Below are positions 33,877 to 43,083 of a DNA stretch of 64,000 nt, piece by piece; positions within the stretch are counted from its first letter, which is position 1, and every line of letters begins with the position of its first letter. The position numbers and the translations under genes were made by a program. The notes under the pieces were generated by a model. The model was not told the DNA's origin. It did no database searches and saw only the letters and a list, made by a program, of their open reading frames with translations. The stretch is from Acidimicrobiales bacterium (GTDB taxonomy: Bacteria > Actinomycetota > Acidimicrobiia > Acidimicrobiales > Iamiaceae), in assembly GCA_020439505.1 (NCBI GenBank), contig JAGQSO010000001.1, positions 1-64,000 of the forward strand, given 5' to 3'.

Positions 33877-35466
33877 TCAGGTCGGGTGGTCGCCGGCGAC
33901 GAGGGGTTCCAACACCAACTCGGGCTGTTCGGCCACCAGACGCTCGAGCCAGTACTGGCTCTCGAATACCGCAATGAGGGTGCCGTCGCTGCGGTTCAGC
34001 ACGTCGACGCCGCGCATGGCCCGGAGGGTCGGGGTACTGGCAGCGTCGGTCCGGCGAGCCACCGAATAGGTGGTGGGGCTCAGCTCGACCGGAGCGCCGA
34101 ACTCGGTCTCCAAACGGTGCACGGCAACGTCGAACTGCATCGGTCCTACCGCGGCCAGAACCGGAGCCTGGTCGCCGAGGTCGGGGTCGCGAAGGACCTG
34201 GACCACCCCCTCCTCGTCGAGTTGGGCGATGCCCTTGCGGAACTGCTTGAACCGGCCGGTGTCGCGGACCCGGGCCACCGAGAAGAACTCGGGCGCGAAG
34301 CTCGGGATCCGGGGAAAGGTGACGGCCTCGTCGATCCACAAGGTGTCGCCGACGCGAACGTCGGTGGCGTTGACCAGTCCGACCACGTCGCCGGGGTAGG
34401 CCTCCTCGACCGTTTCACGGTCCGAGCCGAACACCTGGTGGGCGTACTTGGTGGCGAAGGGCTTGCCGGTCTCGGAGTGGGTCACGACCATCCCTCGCTC
34501 GAACCGGCCCGAGCAGACCCGCAAGAAGGCAATCCGGTCGCGGTGGGCCTTGTCCATGTTGGCCTGGACCTTGAAAACGAAGCCGCTGAATGGAGCATCG
34601 AGAGGACGAAGGTTGCCATCGCGATCGGGTCGGGCCGAGGCCGCCGGCGCCAGGTCGATCACGGCGTCGAGCAGGAGACGGACCCCGAAGTTGGTGAGGG
34701 CGGACCCGAAGAACGTCGGTGACAGCTCGCCTCCGAGGAACAGCTCGTTGTCGAAGTCGAGCCCCATCGTCTCCAGCAGCGCCGACTCCTCGACAGCAGC
34801 GGTCCAGGCCGCACCCTCCTCGGCCTCGGCCCGCTCGGCGTCCACGATCTCCTCGGGAGCCTCGGTTGCGCCCCGCGCCGTTCGGGTGAACCGGACGAAA
34901 CGGCCGCCCCCGGCCCGGTCGATCACCCCCCGGAAATCACCGGCGATACCGACCGGCCAGGTGACCGGTGCCGCGGTCACCCCGATCTTGGCGTCGATCT
35001 CGTCGAGCAGTTCCAGAGCCTCCAGGCCGGGCCGGTCCCACTTGTTGATGAAGGTGAGCAACGGCATCTGACGGGCCTTGCACACCTCGAACAACTTGAG
35101 GGTCTGGGGCTCGATCCCCTTGGCCGCGTCGAGGACCATCACCGCGGCGTCGGCCGCGGCCAGAACCCGGTAGGTGTCCTCGGAGAAGTCGCGGTGGCCG
35201 GGGGTGTCGAGCAGGTTCACGACGCAGTCCCGGTAGGGGAACTGGAGGACGGTGGAGGTGATGGAGATGCCGCGCTGTTGCTCCATCTCCATCCAGTCCG
35301 AGGTGGCCGATCGGCGATCGCCGCGCGCCTTCACCGCGCCGGCCCCACCCGACAGTGCGCCGCCGTAGAGGAGGAACTTCTCGGTGAGGGTGGTCTTGCC
35401 GGCGTCGGGGTGGGAGATGATGGCGAAGGTCCGGCGGCGAGCCGCTTCGGTGGCAGGGCTGGTCAC
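33877..35466 (-). CDS. prfC: Peptide chain release factor 3
   Basis: A 529-residue translational GTPase, the same length as Escherichia coli RF3. G1 SHPDAGKTTL (about residue 18), G3 DTPGHRDF and G4 NKWD are present, and the RF3-type domain II/III ends with the QYWLERLV segment. It recycles RF1 and RF2 after peptide release. GTG at 35466 is the family start; a longer frame overlaps the Fur gene. Fur lies 25 bp upstream on the same strand. Confidence 0.93.
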   Translation of the reverse strand: MTSPATEAARRRTFAIISHPDAGKTTLTEKFLLYGGALSGGAGAVKARGDRRSATSDWMEMEQQRGISITSTVLQFPYRDCVVNLLDTPGHRDFSEDTYRVLAAADAAVMVLDAAKGIEPQTLKLFEVCKARQMPLLTFINKWDRPGLEALELLDEIDAKIGVTAAPVTWPVGIAGDFRGVIDRAGGGRFVRFTRTARGATEAPEEIVDAERAEAEEGAAWTAAVEESALLETMGLDFDNELFLGGELSPTFFGSALTNFGVRLLLDAVIDLAPAASARPDRDGNLRPLDAPFSGFVFKVQANMDKAHRDRIAFLRVCSGRFERGMVVTHSETGKPFATKYAHQVFGSDRETVEEAYPGDVVGLVNATDVRVGDTLWIDEAVTFPRIPSFAPEFFSVARVRDTGRFKQFRKGIAQLDEEGVVQVLRDPDLGDQAPVLAAVGPMQFDVAVHRLETEFGAPVELSPTTYSVARRTDAASTPTLRAMRGVDVLNRSDGTLIAVFESQYWLERLVAEQPELVLEPLVAGDHPT

Positions 35467-35491
35467 GAGAGGTTCCGGGTCGTCGGGTGGT

Positions 35492-35923
35492 TCAGTCGCA
35501 GTCGGCGCAACGACCGAGGAGGTCGAGTCGGTGGTGGCGGGTGCGGAAGCCGGTGGCGCTCGCCACCTCGGCGGTGACCGCGGCCAGGTCGGCCTCCAAA
35601 GCATCGGGAACCGTGAAGTCCAGCACGGTTCCACATTCGGTACAGATCAGATGATGGTGGTGGTCGGTGAGGTCCTCGGCCAACTCGAATCGGGCGAGTT
35701 CATCGGTGCCCGCCACCCGGTGGACAACTCCGCAAGCCTCGAGCACCGCCAGGTTTCGGTAGGCGGAGCTGAGCGGAAGCGAACCCGCCGCCAGGATCTC
35801 CGCCGCGGTGAGCGGTCGGGATGCCCGACGAAGCACCTCTACGAGGTTTCGGCGTCCTGTCGTGTAGCGCTGTCCATCGTCGCCGAGCAGTTCGCCGATC
35901 GCCCCGTGAAGATCGTCGCTCAC
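35492..35923 (-). CDS. Fur family metal-responsive regulator
   Basis: A 143-residue protein with an N-terminal winged helix (TTGRRNLVEVLRRASRPLTA), the HHHHLICTECG metal site and C-terminal CADCD, the two Cys pairs of the structural zinc site. FUR, Zur or PerR identity cannot be decided. GTG start at 35923. It precedes prfC, which may be a separate transcription unit. Confidence 0.9.
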   Translation of the reverse strand: MSDDLHGAIGELLGDDGQRYTTGRRNLVEVLRRASRPLTAAEILAAGSLPLSSAYRNLAVLEACGVVHRVAGTDELARFELAEDLTDHHHHLICTECGTVLDFTVPDALEADLAAVTAEVASATGFRTRHHRLDLLGRCADCD

Positions 35924-36019
35924 CTCCGAACCCTACCGGTCACACAGCCGAGCCCGAGTGGCCGAGCCCGGCACACCGACCAGTACTGCCAACACACGAC
36001 AGGACCGTCCCTGGCGCGC

Positions 36020-36202
36020 CACCAGACAACGTTGCGCTGTTGCGAGCTGCGAGCCACTGCACAAACCGTCGAGCCCCCGCAACGAAGTGAGGACCGGGCT
36101 CGACGGAACCAGAAGGCGTCCGCCGAAGGCGGCCCACGAGAACTGGGCAGCGTTGCAGCCCAGGTGAGTCCCAACCCCGGCAAAGGATGCCGGTCAAGGC
36201 AC
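36020..36202 (-). repeat. Intergenic repeat family A, copy 2 (inverted)
   Basis: Read on the minus strand from 36202, GTGCCTTGACCGGCATCCTT then TGCCGG repeats the hairpin of copy 1. The CCGCCTTCGGCGG hairpin and the tail GTGGCTCGCAGCTCGCAACA follow. The first 22 bp after position 36202 (TGCCTTGACC...) are identical to copy 4. It lies in the 481-bp gap between Fur and the M23 gene. Confidence 0.8.
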
Positions 36203-36404
36203 TAGGTCGTTCGACTCACGTTCGGGCACTCAAAGGCCGATGAATCCATGTGGTCTCGACGCCCGGTCCCGTCGTGGACTGGCTCACCCGTCCGGGTGCC
36301 TGGATTCGAGCCCTTTCGTAACGCTATCGTAACAACTCACCGGCGACAGCCAACCGAGGCCCAACCCGCCCCGGGCAACCAAGCCAACAGGAAGTCACCA
36401 CAAC

Positions 36405-37823
36405 ATGACCTGCACCTGCGGTCACCACGACCAGCCCACCTCCGAACACAATCCGGGGGTGATCTCCCGTCGGATGATCCTCGCCACCGGCGCCGCCGCC
36501 GGCGTGGCTCCCCTCCTCCCCGGCTTCGCCGGGGTTGCCTCGGCCAGCGACGGCGAGACCCTCGACGTCCAGAAGGACTTCGGCTTCCTCCCACCCCAGG
36601 CTGCCGACGCCAAGCACGTCCGCCCGATGATGTTCCCCGTCCTCCCCGACCCCGTGCTGGGCAAGGCCTCCTGGTCGGACACCTTCCTGGCCCCACGTAG
36701 CAACGGTCGCAAGCACGAGGGTCAGGACCTGATGGGCAACAAGATGCTCAAGCTCCTGGCCTGCGTCGACGGCACCGTGGCCGAGCTGCGCCACGGATCC
36801 GGCGGCAACTCGCTGTACCTGAAGGGCGACGACGACTGGTACTACTGCTATCTCCACATCAACAACGACACCCCCGGCACCGACGACGGCGCCAACAAGC
36901 TCGAGCAGGCCTTCGCCGCCGGGCTCAAGGAAGGCGACCGGGTGGTCAAGGGCCAGCACCTGGCCTACATGGGTGACAGCGGCAACGCCGAGGGTGCGGG
37001 CTCCCATCTCCACTTCGAGATCCGCATGCCCAACGAGGACATGTGGAAGGCCTCGGCGGTCAATGCCCACTACTCCCTCACCGAAGCCGAACCCGCCAAG
37101 CTCGTCGGCTCCACCGACACCACCGACGACGAGGCCTTCTCCACCACTGGCCCGTTCGTGCCCTTCGCCAAGGCCGAGGACTTCGCCCGCCGCCAGGCCC
37201 TCGACTTCCTGGCCGTCACCCCGACCGCGGCGTGGTTGAGCGACGCCACCGACCGCCTCGAAGGCTCGAAGGTCACCGCCGACCAGTTCATCCTCGAACA
37301 GGTCGGAGCCAGCGCCTGGACCACCGTGGTACCGCCGACCATCCGGCTCTACACCGCCTACTTCCTCCGCCGCCCAGACACCTCGGGCCTGCGCTACTGG
37401 GTGGACCAGGTCCGCGCCGGAACCTCACTGGACAAGATCTCTCAGGACTTCGCCAACTCCGCCGAGTTCAAGAAGCGCTACGGCAAGCTCGGCAACGCCG
37501 AGTTCGTCAACCAGATCTACCAGAACGTGTTCGGCCGCAAACCCGACAACAGCGGATACCTCTACTGGACCTCCCAGCTCGACCACGGCAAGTCCCGAGG
37601 CTGGGTGATGCGCCAGATGTGCGAGTCGCCCGAGTACGTCAACAACAAGGCCCAGGAGGTCGGCGTCGTCTCCGCCTACTTCGGCCTGCTGGGGCGAGCT
37701 CCCTCCGACGGCGAACTGACCGGATGGTCGACCATGGCTCGGGCCAACAGCGGTGCGCTGTCGGTCCTGGTCGGTCAGCTGCGGACCGGTACCGCCTACG
37801 CCGAGCGGGTCAAGACCCTCTGA
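36405..37823 (+). CDS. M23 family metallopeptidase with DUF4214 domain
   Basis: A 472-residue protein with a Tat signal (SRRMILATGAAAG, residues about 24-36). The M23 peptidase domain (about 90-220) has HEGQDLMG as the first zinc ligand site and SHLHFE at the end, so it is probably active on peptidoglycan. The C-terminal 150 residues carry DUF4214-like repeats (LYTAYFLRRPDTSGLRYWVD and FVNQIYQNVFGRKPDNSGYL). Exported. ATG at 36405; the repeat A copy lies just upstream. Confidence 0.88.
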   Translation: MTCTCGHHDQPTSEHNPGVISRRMILATGAAAGVAPLLPGFAGVASASDGETLDVQKDFGFLPPQAADAKHVRPMMFPVLPDPVLGKASWSDTFLAPRSNGRKHEGQDLMGNKMLKLLACVDGTVAELRHGSGGNSLYLKGDDDWYYCYLHINNDTPGTDDGANKLEQAFAAGLKEGDRVVKGQHLAYMGDSGNAEGAGSHLHFEIRMPNEDMWKASAVNAHYSLTEAEPAKLVGSTDTTDDEAFSTTGPFVPFAKAEDFARRQALDFLAVTPTAAWLSDATDRLEGSKVTADQFILEQVGASAWTTVVPPTIRLYTAYFLRRPDTSGLRYWVDQVRAGTSLDKISQDFANSAEFKKRYGKLGNAEFVNQIYQNVFGRKPDNSGYLYWTSQLDHGKSRGWVMRQMCESPEYVNNKAQEVGVVSAYFGLLGRAPSDGELTGWSTMARANSGALSVLVGQLRTGTAYAERVKTL

Positions 37824-37918
37824 GCCGACCCATAAGCACGGCATCGCTAAACCGAGACGAAGCCTCGGTCCGATTACCCTCACAGCGATGAGGACTGGGC
37901 CTACCCGCTAGGTGCCTA
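37822..37918. repeat. Intergenic repeat family B, copy 1
   Basis: The sequence from GAGCCGACCCATAAGCACGG to CCCGCTAGGTGCC matches 58972-59070 (about 97 bp). It has a hairpin CGAGAC-GAA-GCCTCG (with an A-C mismatch) and complementary CATCGCT and AGCGATG arms. It lies between the M23 stop and the HisN start. Confidence 0.65.
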
Positions 37919-37963
37919 AGGGTGACGGTCGGCCGACTGTCACCGTTGCGCGAGGATTGCCCC

Positions 37964-38740
37964 ATGCCCGACGCCATTACCCCCGAGCTTGTCGACACCG
38001 CCGTAGCCCTGCTCCGCCAGGCCGGTGAGCTGACGCTGACCTACTTCCGCAACCCCGACCTGGCCATCGACCGCAAAGGTGATGGAACGCCGGTGACGGT
38101 GGCCGACCGGGCAGCGGAGCGGATGTTGCGTGAGGAGATCGAGAACCGGTTCCCCGACGACGGGATCCTGGGTGAAGAGGAGGCCGAGAAGATCGGTACC
38201 TCGGGGCGACGTTGGATCATCGATCCGATCGACGGGACCAAGGCCTTCACCCACGGAGTTCCGCTCTACACCAACCTGTTGGCGCTCGAGGACTCCAACG
38301 GCATCGCGCTGGGAGTGATCAACGTTCCCGCCCTGGGCGAGACGGTCTACGCCGGCCGGGGCCTCGGCTGCTTCTGCAACGGTGCACCCGCCTCGGTCAA
38401 CGACCACGCCACCGTCGACGGCGCGTACCTCACCTCCAGCGGGCTGTCGCCGTGGTCCGACGACGAGTTGTTGCGGGCCAAGGGAGCCGGGTTCAACCTC
38501 CGGACCTGGGGCGACGGCTACGGCTACGTCCTGGTGGCGACGGGCCGGGTCGAGGCCATGTACGACCCCAAGGCCGAGCTGTACGACGTCGCACCGATGC
38601 CGGTGATCCTGTCGGAGGCCGGCGGACGTTTCACCGCCATCGACGGCGACCCGTCCCCCGCCCGAGGCAGCGGCCTGGCCACCAACGGTCTCCTCCACGA
38701 GTCCACCCTCGCCATCCTGCGGGGCGAACCGACACCCTGA
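37964..38740 (+). CDS. hisN: Inositol monophosphatase family protein, probable histidinol-phosphatase
   Basis: A 258-residue protein. Metal sites LGEEEAE and IDPIDGTKAF (DPIDGT) and a C-terminal DVAPMPVILSEAGG segment match the HisN branch of the IMPase family. It would remove phosphate from histidinol phosphate; inositol or other phosphatase activity is possible. ATG at 37964 has a GAGGA Shine-Dalgarno. Confidence 0.8.
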   Translation: MPDAITPELVDTAVALLRQAGELTLTYFRNPDLAIDRKGDGTPVTVADRAAERMLREEIENRFPDDGILGEEEAEKIGTSGRRWIIDPIDGTKAFTHGVPLYTNLLALEDSNGIALGVINVPALGETVYAGRGLGCFCNGAPASVNDHATVDGAYLTSSGLSPWSDDELLRAKGAGFNLRTWGDGYGYVLVATGRVEAMYDPKAELYDVAPMPVILSEAGGRFTAIDGDPSPARGSGLATNGLLHESTLAILRGEPTP

Positions 38741-38810
38741 CCCTCCGGGTATCACCAGGCCACGACCTTCTGCTCTTGCTCGCCGTTGGCCAACGGGCCG
38801 CTCAGGCCAC

Positions 38811-38833
38811 GGCTCCGGCCTAATGCCGGAGCC
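38811..38833. terminator. Bidirectional hairpin between convergent genes
   Basis: GGCTCCGGC (38811-38819), loop CTAAT, GCCGGAGCC (38825-38833) is a perfect 9-bp stem with no mismatches. It lies between the stops of HisN and the FlgN-like gene. There is no strong T-run, so it may act in both directions without one. Confidence 0.75.
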
Positions 38834-38854
38834 TCCCAGCAGATCGATGGTGTC

Positions 38855-39358
38855 TCAGCGGAGGAAATCGAGCAGGTCCGGCATCCGTAGCCGGCTTGCT
38901 GTCCCCAGAACCGCCTCGAAGGACGCCCCCTGGGCCAATCGGGCGAGTTCTGCGTCGCCCGATCTCGCCGGCTCAGGGCCACCGGCCCCGACGCGGGGCC
39001 GCTGGAGACTCTCCAGGCCCAACCGAGCCTCGTTGGAGTTGCGATGGGCGGTCACCTCGATCTCGGCCACCAGCGTCGTGAGGCGATCGTGATGATCGCG
39101 GAAGATCCCAGGCCACGGCTCGGGTGCCTCGGTCGCCAGATCCCGCAACGTCACACCGGCGCGGTGCTGGGACACGGTCGCCGCCCTCATCAGATCTAGC
39201 TCCCGGGCCCTGGTCCGGGCTCGCTCGACCTCCCTGGTCGCACGCGACAGGAAACCGAGCTCACCGTTCTCCAGCAGCAGCCTGGTGACCACAAGCTTGA
39301 AGAGCAGCGTCTCGAGTACCTCTTCCTCACGTTCGAGGATGACGTTGATGCGCTCCAT
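38855..39358 (-). CDS. FlgN-like protein (flagellar export chaperone candidate)
   Basis: A 167-residue, mostly helical protein: long N-terminal helix (ERINVILEREEEVLETLLFK), a central RATREVERARTRARELDL and a PWPGIFRDHHDRLTTLVAEI helix. The arrangement resembles FlgN, the chaperone for hook-filament junction proteins. It sits 90 bp downstream of the FliA/WhiG sigma gene, on the same strand. No other flagellar genes are in this window, so the role is not secure. The start at 39358 is chosen because the frame upstream is not FlgN-like. Confidence 0.55.
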   Translation of the reverse strand: MERINVILEREEEVLETLLFKLVVTRLLLENGELGFLSRATREVERARTRARELDLMRAATVSQHRAGVTLRDLATEAPEPWPGIFRDHHDRLTTLVAEIEVTAHRNSNEARLGLESLQRPRVGAGGPEPARSGDAELARLAQGASFEAVLGTASRLRMPDLLDFLR

Positions 39359-39448
39359 GGAACACTTCCATCGGCTTCGCCCCATCAGGGGTGAGGTAAA
39401 CCACCGTTTTGGCCCGTCTCCGGGCATCGGATCGGGCGAAATGGCTGG

Positions 39449-40297
39449 TCAGGCCGAGGCGGCTTCTTCGCCGATTCGCTGGTGCCAGGGTGAGGCCTCG
39501 GCGATGGCGCTGGCGTAACCGGCCTTGCGGCGGGCAACCCGGCCCTGGGGGCGCTCGTTGACCGTCTCGGCGTCGTCCGCCCCGTACTGGGCGGTGATCC
39601 CCTCCCGCAGCATCTCGAGCGCCTCGGAGCGGAGCTGGGAGATGCGCGATTCGGTGACGTTCAGGTGGCTGGCCAGCTCCTGGGATTTACGGCCTTCGAG
39701 GAAGTAGCCGGCGACGACAATCCGGTGGCGCTCGGGGAGAAGATGCACCGCGTCACGGAGGTAGGCGTGAAGCTCGCGGTTCTCGAGCTCCTCGGAGGGC
39801 TCACGGGTCGAGTCGTCGGTGAGCACCTCGACCAGGGTCAGGTCCTCGTCGCCGTCGTTGACGTCATACTCCAGGGCCAGGACCACCGACCGGAACATCT
39901 TGTCCTGAAGGCGGCGCAGTTCGTCGGTGCTCACCCCGAGGGCCTCAGCGGTCTCCTCCGCCGACGGCATCCGGCCGAGGTGGGTGGCGAGACGCTGTTC
40001 GATCGACTCCAGGCGACGGGCGAGGTTTCGAACCGACCTCGGTGCCCAGTCGGCGGCCCGAACGGCGTCGAGGATCGCTCCCCGGATGCGTTGTGCCGCG
40101 AACCGGTCGAAAGGAACACCCCGCGACTCGTCGAAACGCTGGGCTGCTTCGACGAGACCGAGGGCGCCGGCCGTGGCCAGTTCCTCGCGATCGACATGAC
40201 GTGGGAAGTTCACCGCCACCTGGAAGACCACGTGGCGAACCAGTGGCAGGTGCTGCTCGATCAGTTGGTGAACGGAATTGTCCCCGGTTCCCTGCAT
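39449..40297 (-). CDS. RNA polymerase sigma factor of the FliA/WhiG type
   Basis: A 282-residue sigma-70 family protein. Sigma2 is LVRHVVFQVAVNFPRHVDRE, then DESRGVPFDRFAAQRIRGAI (region 2.4-like); sigma3 and sigma4 (GYFLEGRKSQELASHLNVTE as HTH) follow. Lengths and the ADWAPRSVR motif match FliA/WhiG (sigma-28). ATG at 40297. It could control motility or development genes, and the FlgN-like gene downstream favours motility. Confidence 0.85.
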   Translation of the reverse strand: MQGTGDNSVHQLIEQHLPLVRHVVFQVAVNFPRHVDREELATAGALGLVEAAQRFDESRGVPFDRFAAQRIRGAILDAVRAADWAPRSVRNLARRLESIEQRLATHLGRMPSAEETAEALGVSTDELRRLQDKMFRSVVLALEYDVNDGDEDLTLVEVLTDDSTREPSEELENRELHAYLRDAVHLLPERHRIVVAGYFLEGRKSQELASHLNVTESRISQLRSEALEMLREGITAQYGADDAETVNERPQGRVARRKAGYASAIAEASPWHQRIGEEAASA

Positions 40298-40607
40298 ATT
40301 TCGCCCTTCCCCTGAGCTCGACCCATGTCCAGTAGGTCATTGGAACTACGGATGATCCATCCGCAGACTTGAGCAGATTGCCGCGGATTCATGAGGAAAA
40401 TCGAGAGGTTCGAGCCCAAATGAGCCGGATGGCCTATCAAGGATCCAACGGTACCCGATACCGGTGTGCTAGCGGGCGTTGCCCAATATCCACCAATTTC
40501 AGCGTGATTCACGCCTTGTCAACCACGATCCGGAGCTGATGCGGCGGGTAGAACACGGTCCGTGGTTGAAATGTTTGCTGAAGTTAGCAGCGGTACGACG
40601 ACCGCTT
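40298..40607. other. Gap upstream of the sigma factor gene
   Basis: This 310-bp gap lies between the sigma factor start and the stop of the Rossmann dehydrogenase. It must contain the sigma gene promoter. I see no coding frame with family features, no tRNA and no clear palindrome in it. Confidence 0.5.
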
Positions 40608-41585
40608 CTAGGGCGCGAAACGGGCGACTTTGACGCCGCGATGAGCCAGAGCGCCGAGGAACGCCGGCGCATCCACCAACGACGCCAGGCCGGCGGCACC
40701 CGAGCGACGGGCTCGTCCCGCACCCAACTCGACGGCAGCCAGAGCGGCCACCGCGCCACCCGCCACACCCGGCCGGTCCATCGCCCCCAGAATCTCGACG
40801 TCGATACCAGCGGGACCGCGCCCTCGAACCTCCACCCGAACCGCACCCAGTCCACCCTCGGGATGGGGACGCCGAGCCATCGGAAACCGGGAGGTAAGGC
40901 GATCGCGCCGGGTCGCGGCCAATCGAGCGGTCACCCGACCCACCCCCGGAAAGGCCGGAACCAGGAGGATGGCGTCGGGCAGTTCGGCTCGGTAGCAGTC
41001 GGCGCCACCGATCGGATCCGGGAACCACACCAACTCACGGCCCGAGCCGGCTCGCCGGTGCTGCCAGCCACCGTCGCGCCAGTCCAGTGCCTCGCCCCCC
41101 AACGCGGCGTGGTGCTGACGGGCGCAGGCGGGTCCCCCGGTACCCAGGCGTGAAACGTGGATCTCGTCGACGGTGTCGAATCGGTCGGCGGCGAAGCGGG
41201 CCAGCACGCAACTGAGCCCCGGAGCGAACCCTGCGCCGACGGCCACGGTCACACCGCGGGCCTCGGCCTCGGGACCCAGATCCAACAACCGCTTGGTCTC
41301 GGCCACCGAATCGGTGGTGCACACCACCGATGAACCCCTCGCCACCAGGGTCTCGGCCAGGGGTGCCTGCGATCCGACCGGGGTGGCCAGGATCACCACA
41401 TCGCCGTCGGGCAGTTCGGCGGCCGAAGAATGGCTTCGTGCCCGTTCGCCGAGCGACGCCACCACCTCGTTCATCCGGTCCGCCTTGGGATCGGACACGA
41501 CGACGGACTCGACCTCAGTGGTGGAGACGACCTGACGGGCCGCCCTGGTACCAACGGCACCCAGGCCGACTACTGCGACCCTCAT
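40608..41585 (-). CDS. NAD(P)-binding saccharopine-dehydrogenase-like protein
   Basis: A 325-residue protein with a Rossmann start (VAVVGLGAVGTRAARQV), conserved TPVGSQAPLAETLVARG and a GAGFAPGLSCVLAR segment, as in the saccharopine dehydrogenase NADP-binding domain family. The substrate is unclear. ATG at 41585 overlaps the stop of the small DLW-39-like gene by one base (TGATG). It lies in the conserved neighbourhood downstream of tRNA-Ile. Confidence 0.75.
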   Translation of the reverse strand: MRVAVVGLGAVGTRAARQVVSTTEVESVVVSDPKADRMNEVVASLGERARSHSSAAELPDGDVVILATPVGSQAPLAETLVARGSSVVCTTDSVAETKRLLDLGPEAEARGVTVAVGAGFAPGLSCVLARFAADRFDTVDEIHVSRLGTGGPACARQHHAALGGEALDWRDGGWQHRRAGSGRELVWFPDPIGGADCYRAELPDAILLVPAFPGVGRVTARLAATRRDRLTSRFPMARRPHPEGGLGAVRVEVRGRGPAGIDVEILGAMDRPGVAGGAVAALAAVELGAGRARRSGAAGLASLVDAPAFLGALAHRGVKVARFAP

Positions 41586-41722
41586 CAGCGAAGCTCAGAG
41601 GGGTCCAGCTCACGCCAGCCTCCTCGCTGAGGCGGTGTGCCACCCGAACCCCGGAGCCGCAGGACCGCTGCCACCCCTCCGGCTACTCCGATGGCCACCA
41701 GCGCTCGGCGGATCAGGGTCAC
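41585..41722 (-). CDS. DLW-39-like small membrane protein
   Basis: A 45-residue protein with a hydrophobic helix (RRALVAIGVAGGVAAVLRL), a basic edge and an acidic end (ELDPSELR). It resembles the DLW-39 family by size, topology and position beside tRNA-Ile near gyrA, although the C-terminal DLW motif is not obvious. GTG at 41722 is the only short start that fits. A longer frame reaches 41788, but it runs into the tRNA gene. Confidence 0.55.
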   Translation of the reverse strand: MTLIRRALVAIGVAGGVAAVLRLRGSGGTPPQRGGWRELDPSELR

Positions 41723-41755
41723 TGAAGTTCTCCCGGGTGGTTCGAAGGTTCCTCG

Positions 41756-41829
<74 letters not shown>

Positions 41830-41902
41830 GAGCGGGTGCCGACGGTAGCGGGTACGAACCCCACCATGCGAACCGTAACGCTCTCCCGTCTGCTGACGGG
41901 CG

Positions 41903-42625
41903 TCAACGCCGACGGCGAGGGCGGGGGTCTTCCTCGATGATCGTGAAGCGAATTCCACCGGTTGCTTCGCTGATCACGTTCACGAGTGCCGTGGTGAGCA
42001 CCGTCACGACAGTGGCCACCAGCACACCGATGGCCCCGATCATGGCGCAGGCCCGCCACATCCGGTCGCCGTAGAAGCGGTAGTTGCCCAGGCCGACGTC
42101 GGCCATGAACGACTGGACCTTGTCGATCTGACCGCTGGAGTAGGCCACCCCCCACACCAAGGCCAAGGTCGCCATCACCGCGGCGTACAGGCAGGTGTAG
42201 AGCACGATGGAGAGCTTCAGAACCGACCACAGGTCGATCCGTCGGACGACGCGGTGAACTCGTCGCCCGGTCCGACGACCGATCTTCACAACATCAGGGT
42301 CGGTCGCCTCCGGGCGGGATCGACGCTGACGTCGAGTCGGCTCGCCCGTCCCGGCTGGTTTCTCGGAGTGGATGACGGCGGTTGACCCCGTGGGAGTGCC
42401 GGCCTCGGTGACCACCGTCGGGTCGGTCTGGGCCACGGCCACGGCGGCTGCGCCCAGCACCACCATGTCCGCTGACGTGGTGTCGGGCTCAGAGAGCACA
42501 CCACCAACACCCTCCGCGGGGGCAGCAGCCTTGCGCTCACCCTTCGGTGGCCGCGGGGGACGTATCGGGCCGGCTGCCGCGGAGGCCTCGGGGCGCGAGG
42601 ATCTGGAACCAGAGGCGGGCGGCAC
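41903..42625 (-). CDS. DUF3566 membrane protein
   Basis: A 240-residue protein. The first 125 residues are low-complexity and probably cytoplasmic. Residues about 128-235 match DUF3566, with two membrane segments: LKLSIVLYTCLYAAVMATLA and AMIGAIGVLVATVVTVL. The IDLWSVLKLS and GGIRFTI pieces are characteristic. These proteins sit downstream of gyrA in Actinobacteria; function unknown. GTG at 42625 is used; a TAG lies just upstream in frame. Confidence 0.88.
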   Translation of the reverse strand: MPPASGSRSSRPEASAAAGPIRPPRPPKGERKAAAPAEGVGGVLSEPDTTSADMVVLGAAAVAVAQTDPTVVTEAGTPTGSTAVIHSEKPAGTGEPTRRQRRSRPEATDPDVVKIGRRTGRRVHRVVRRIDLWSVLKLSIVLYTCLYAAVMATLALVWGVAYSSGQIDKVQSFMADVGLGNYRFYGDRMWRACAMIGAIGVLVATVVTVLTTALVNVISEATGGIRFTIIEEDPRPRRRR

Positions 42626-42700
42626 CGCGTCAGTCTAGGAACCACCATGACGGCCCGGTGCATCACACCGCCCGCCCAGCGGACACCCAGGCGTTGAAGA

Positions 42701-43042
42701 TCAGCCAGGCGGGATGTCGGTGTATCCCGGCTGCCAGCGGGCCCGAGCCACGGCACGGTGACCGGCTCTGACCACCACCACCTCCGCATCGAGGCCGTCC
42801 TGGACGAAGGAGATCAGGCGGGCCTGGTTGGCTTCGGCCACCGTCGTCGCCGCCCTGCGCCCGTCCGCGGCACCAGCCAGGGCCGCGGCATCGGCCGCCG
42901 CCTGGGCAGATGCCGCCCGAGCTTCGGCCGCGCCCAGGCGGGCCAGCCCGAGCCCGATCAGGGCCGCCAGCAACATCACCGTCGCCAGCAGCACACTGAC
43001 CGACCCGCGTTGGGAGCCGGACCTCGGACCAGACCTGAGCAC
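42701..43042 (-). CDS. TadE/TadG-like (Rv3654c-type) secreted small protein
   Basis: A 113-residue protein. A hydrophobic N-terminal helix (SVSVLLATVMLLAALIGLGL) follows a basic stretch, then an Ala-rich AAADAAALAGAADGRRA segment and a short soluble end. It resembles the helicase/secretion-neighbourhood TadE-like proteins. It sits between gyrA and DUF3566, whereas such genes usually accompany tad pilus genes, which are absent here. GTG at 43042. Confidence 0.65.
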   Translation of the reverse strand: MLRSGPRSGSQRGSVSVLLATVMLLAALIGLGLARLGAAEARAASAQAAADAAALAGAADGRRAATTVAEANQARLISFVQDGLDAEVVVVRAGHRAVARARWQPGYTDIPPG

Positions 43043-43083
43043 AGCCCGCTCAGTACCCGAGGCTCGCGCCCCGAAACGACTCC

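Noticed and set aside
37822-37918. Repeat B as a cyclic di-GMP or other known riboswitch
   Set aside because: A few bases look similar (GACGAAGCC), but the required tetraloop receptor and pairing are not conserved between the two copies.
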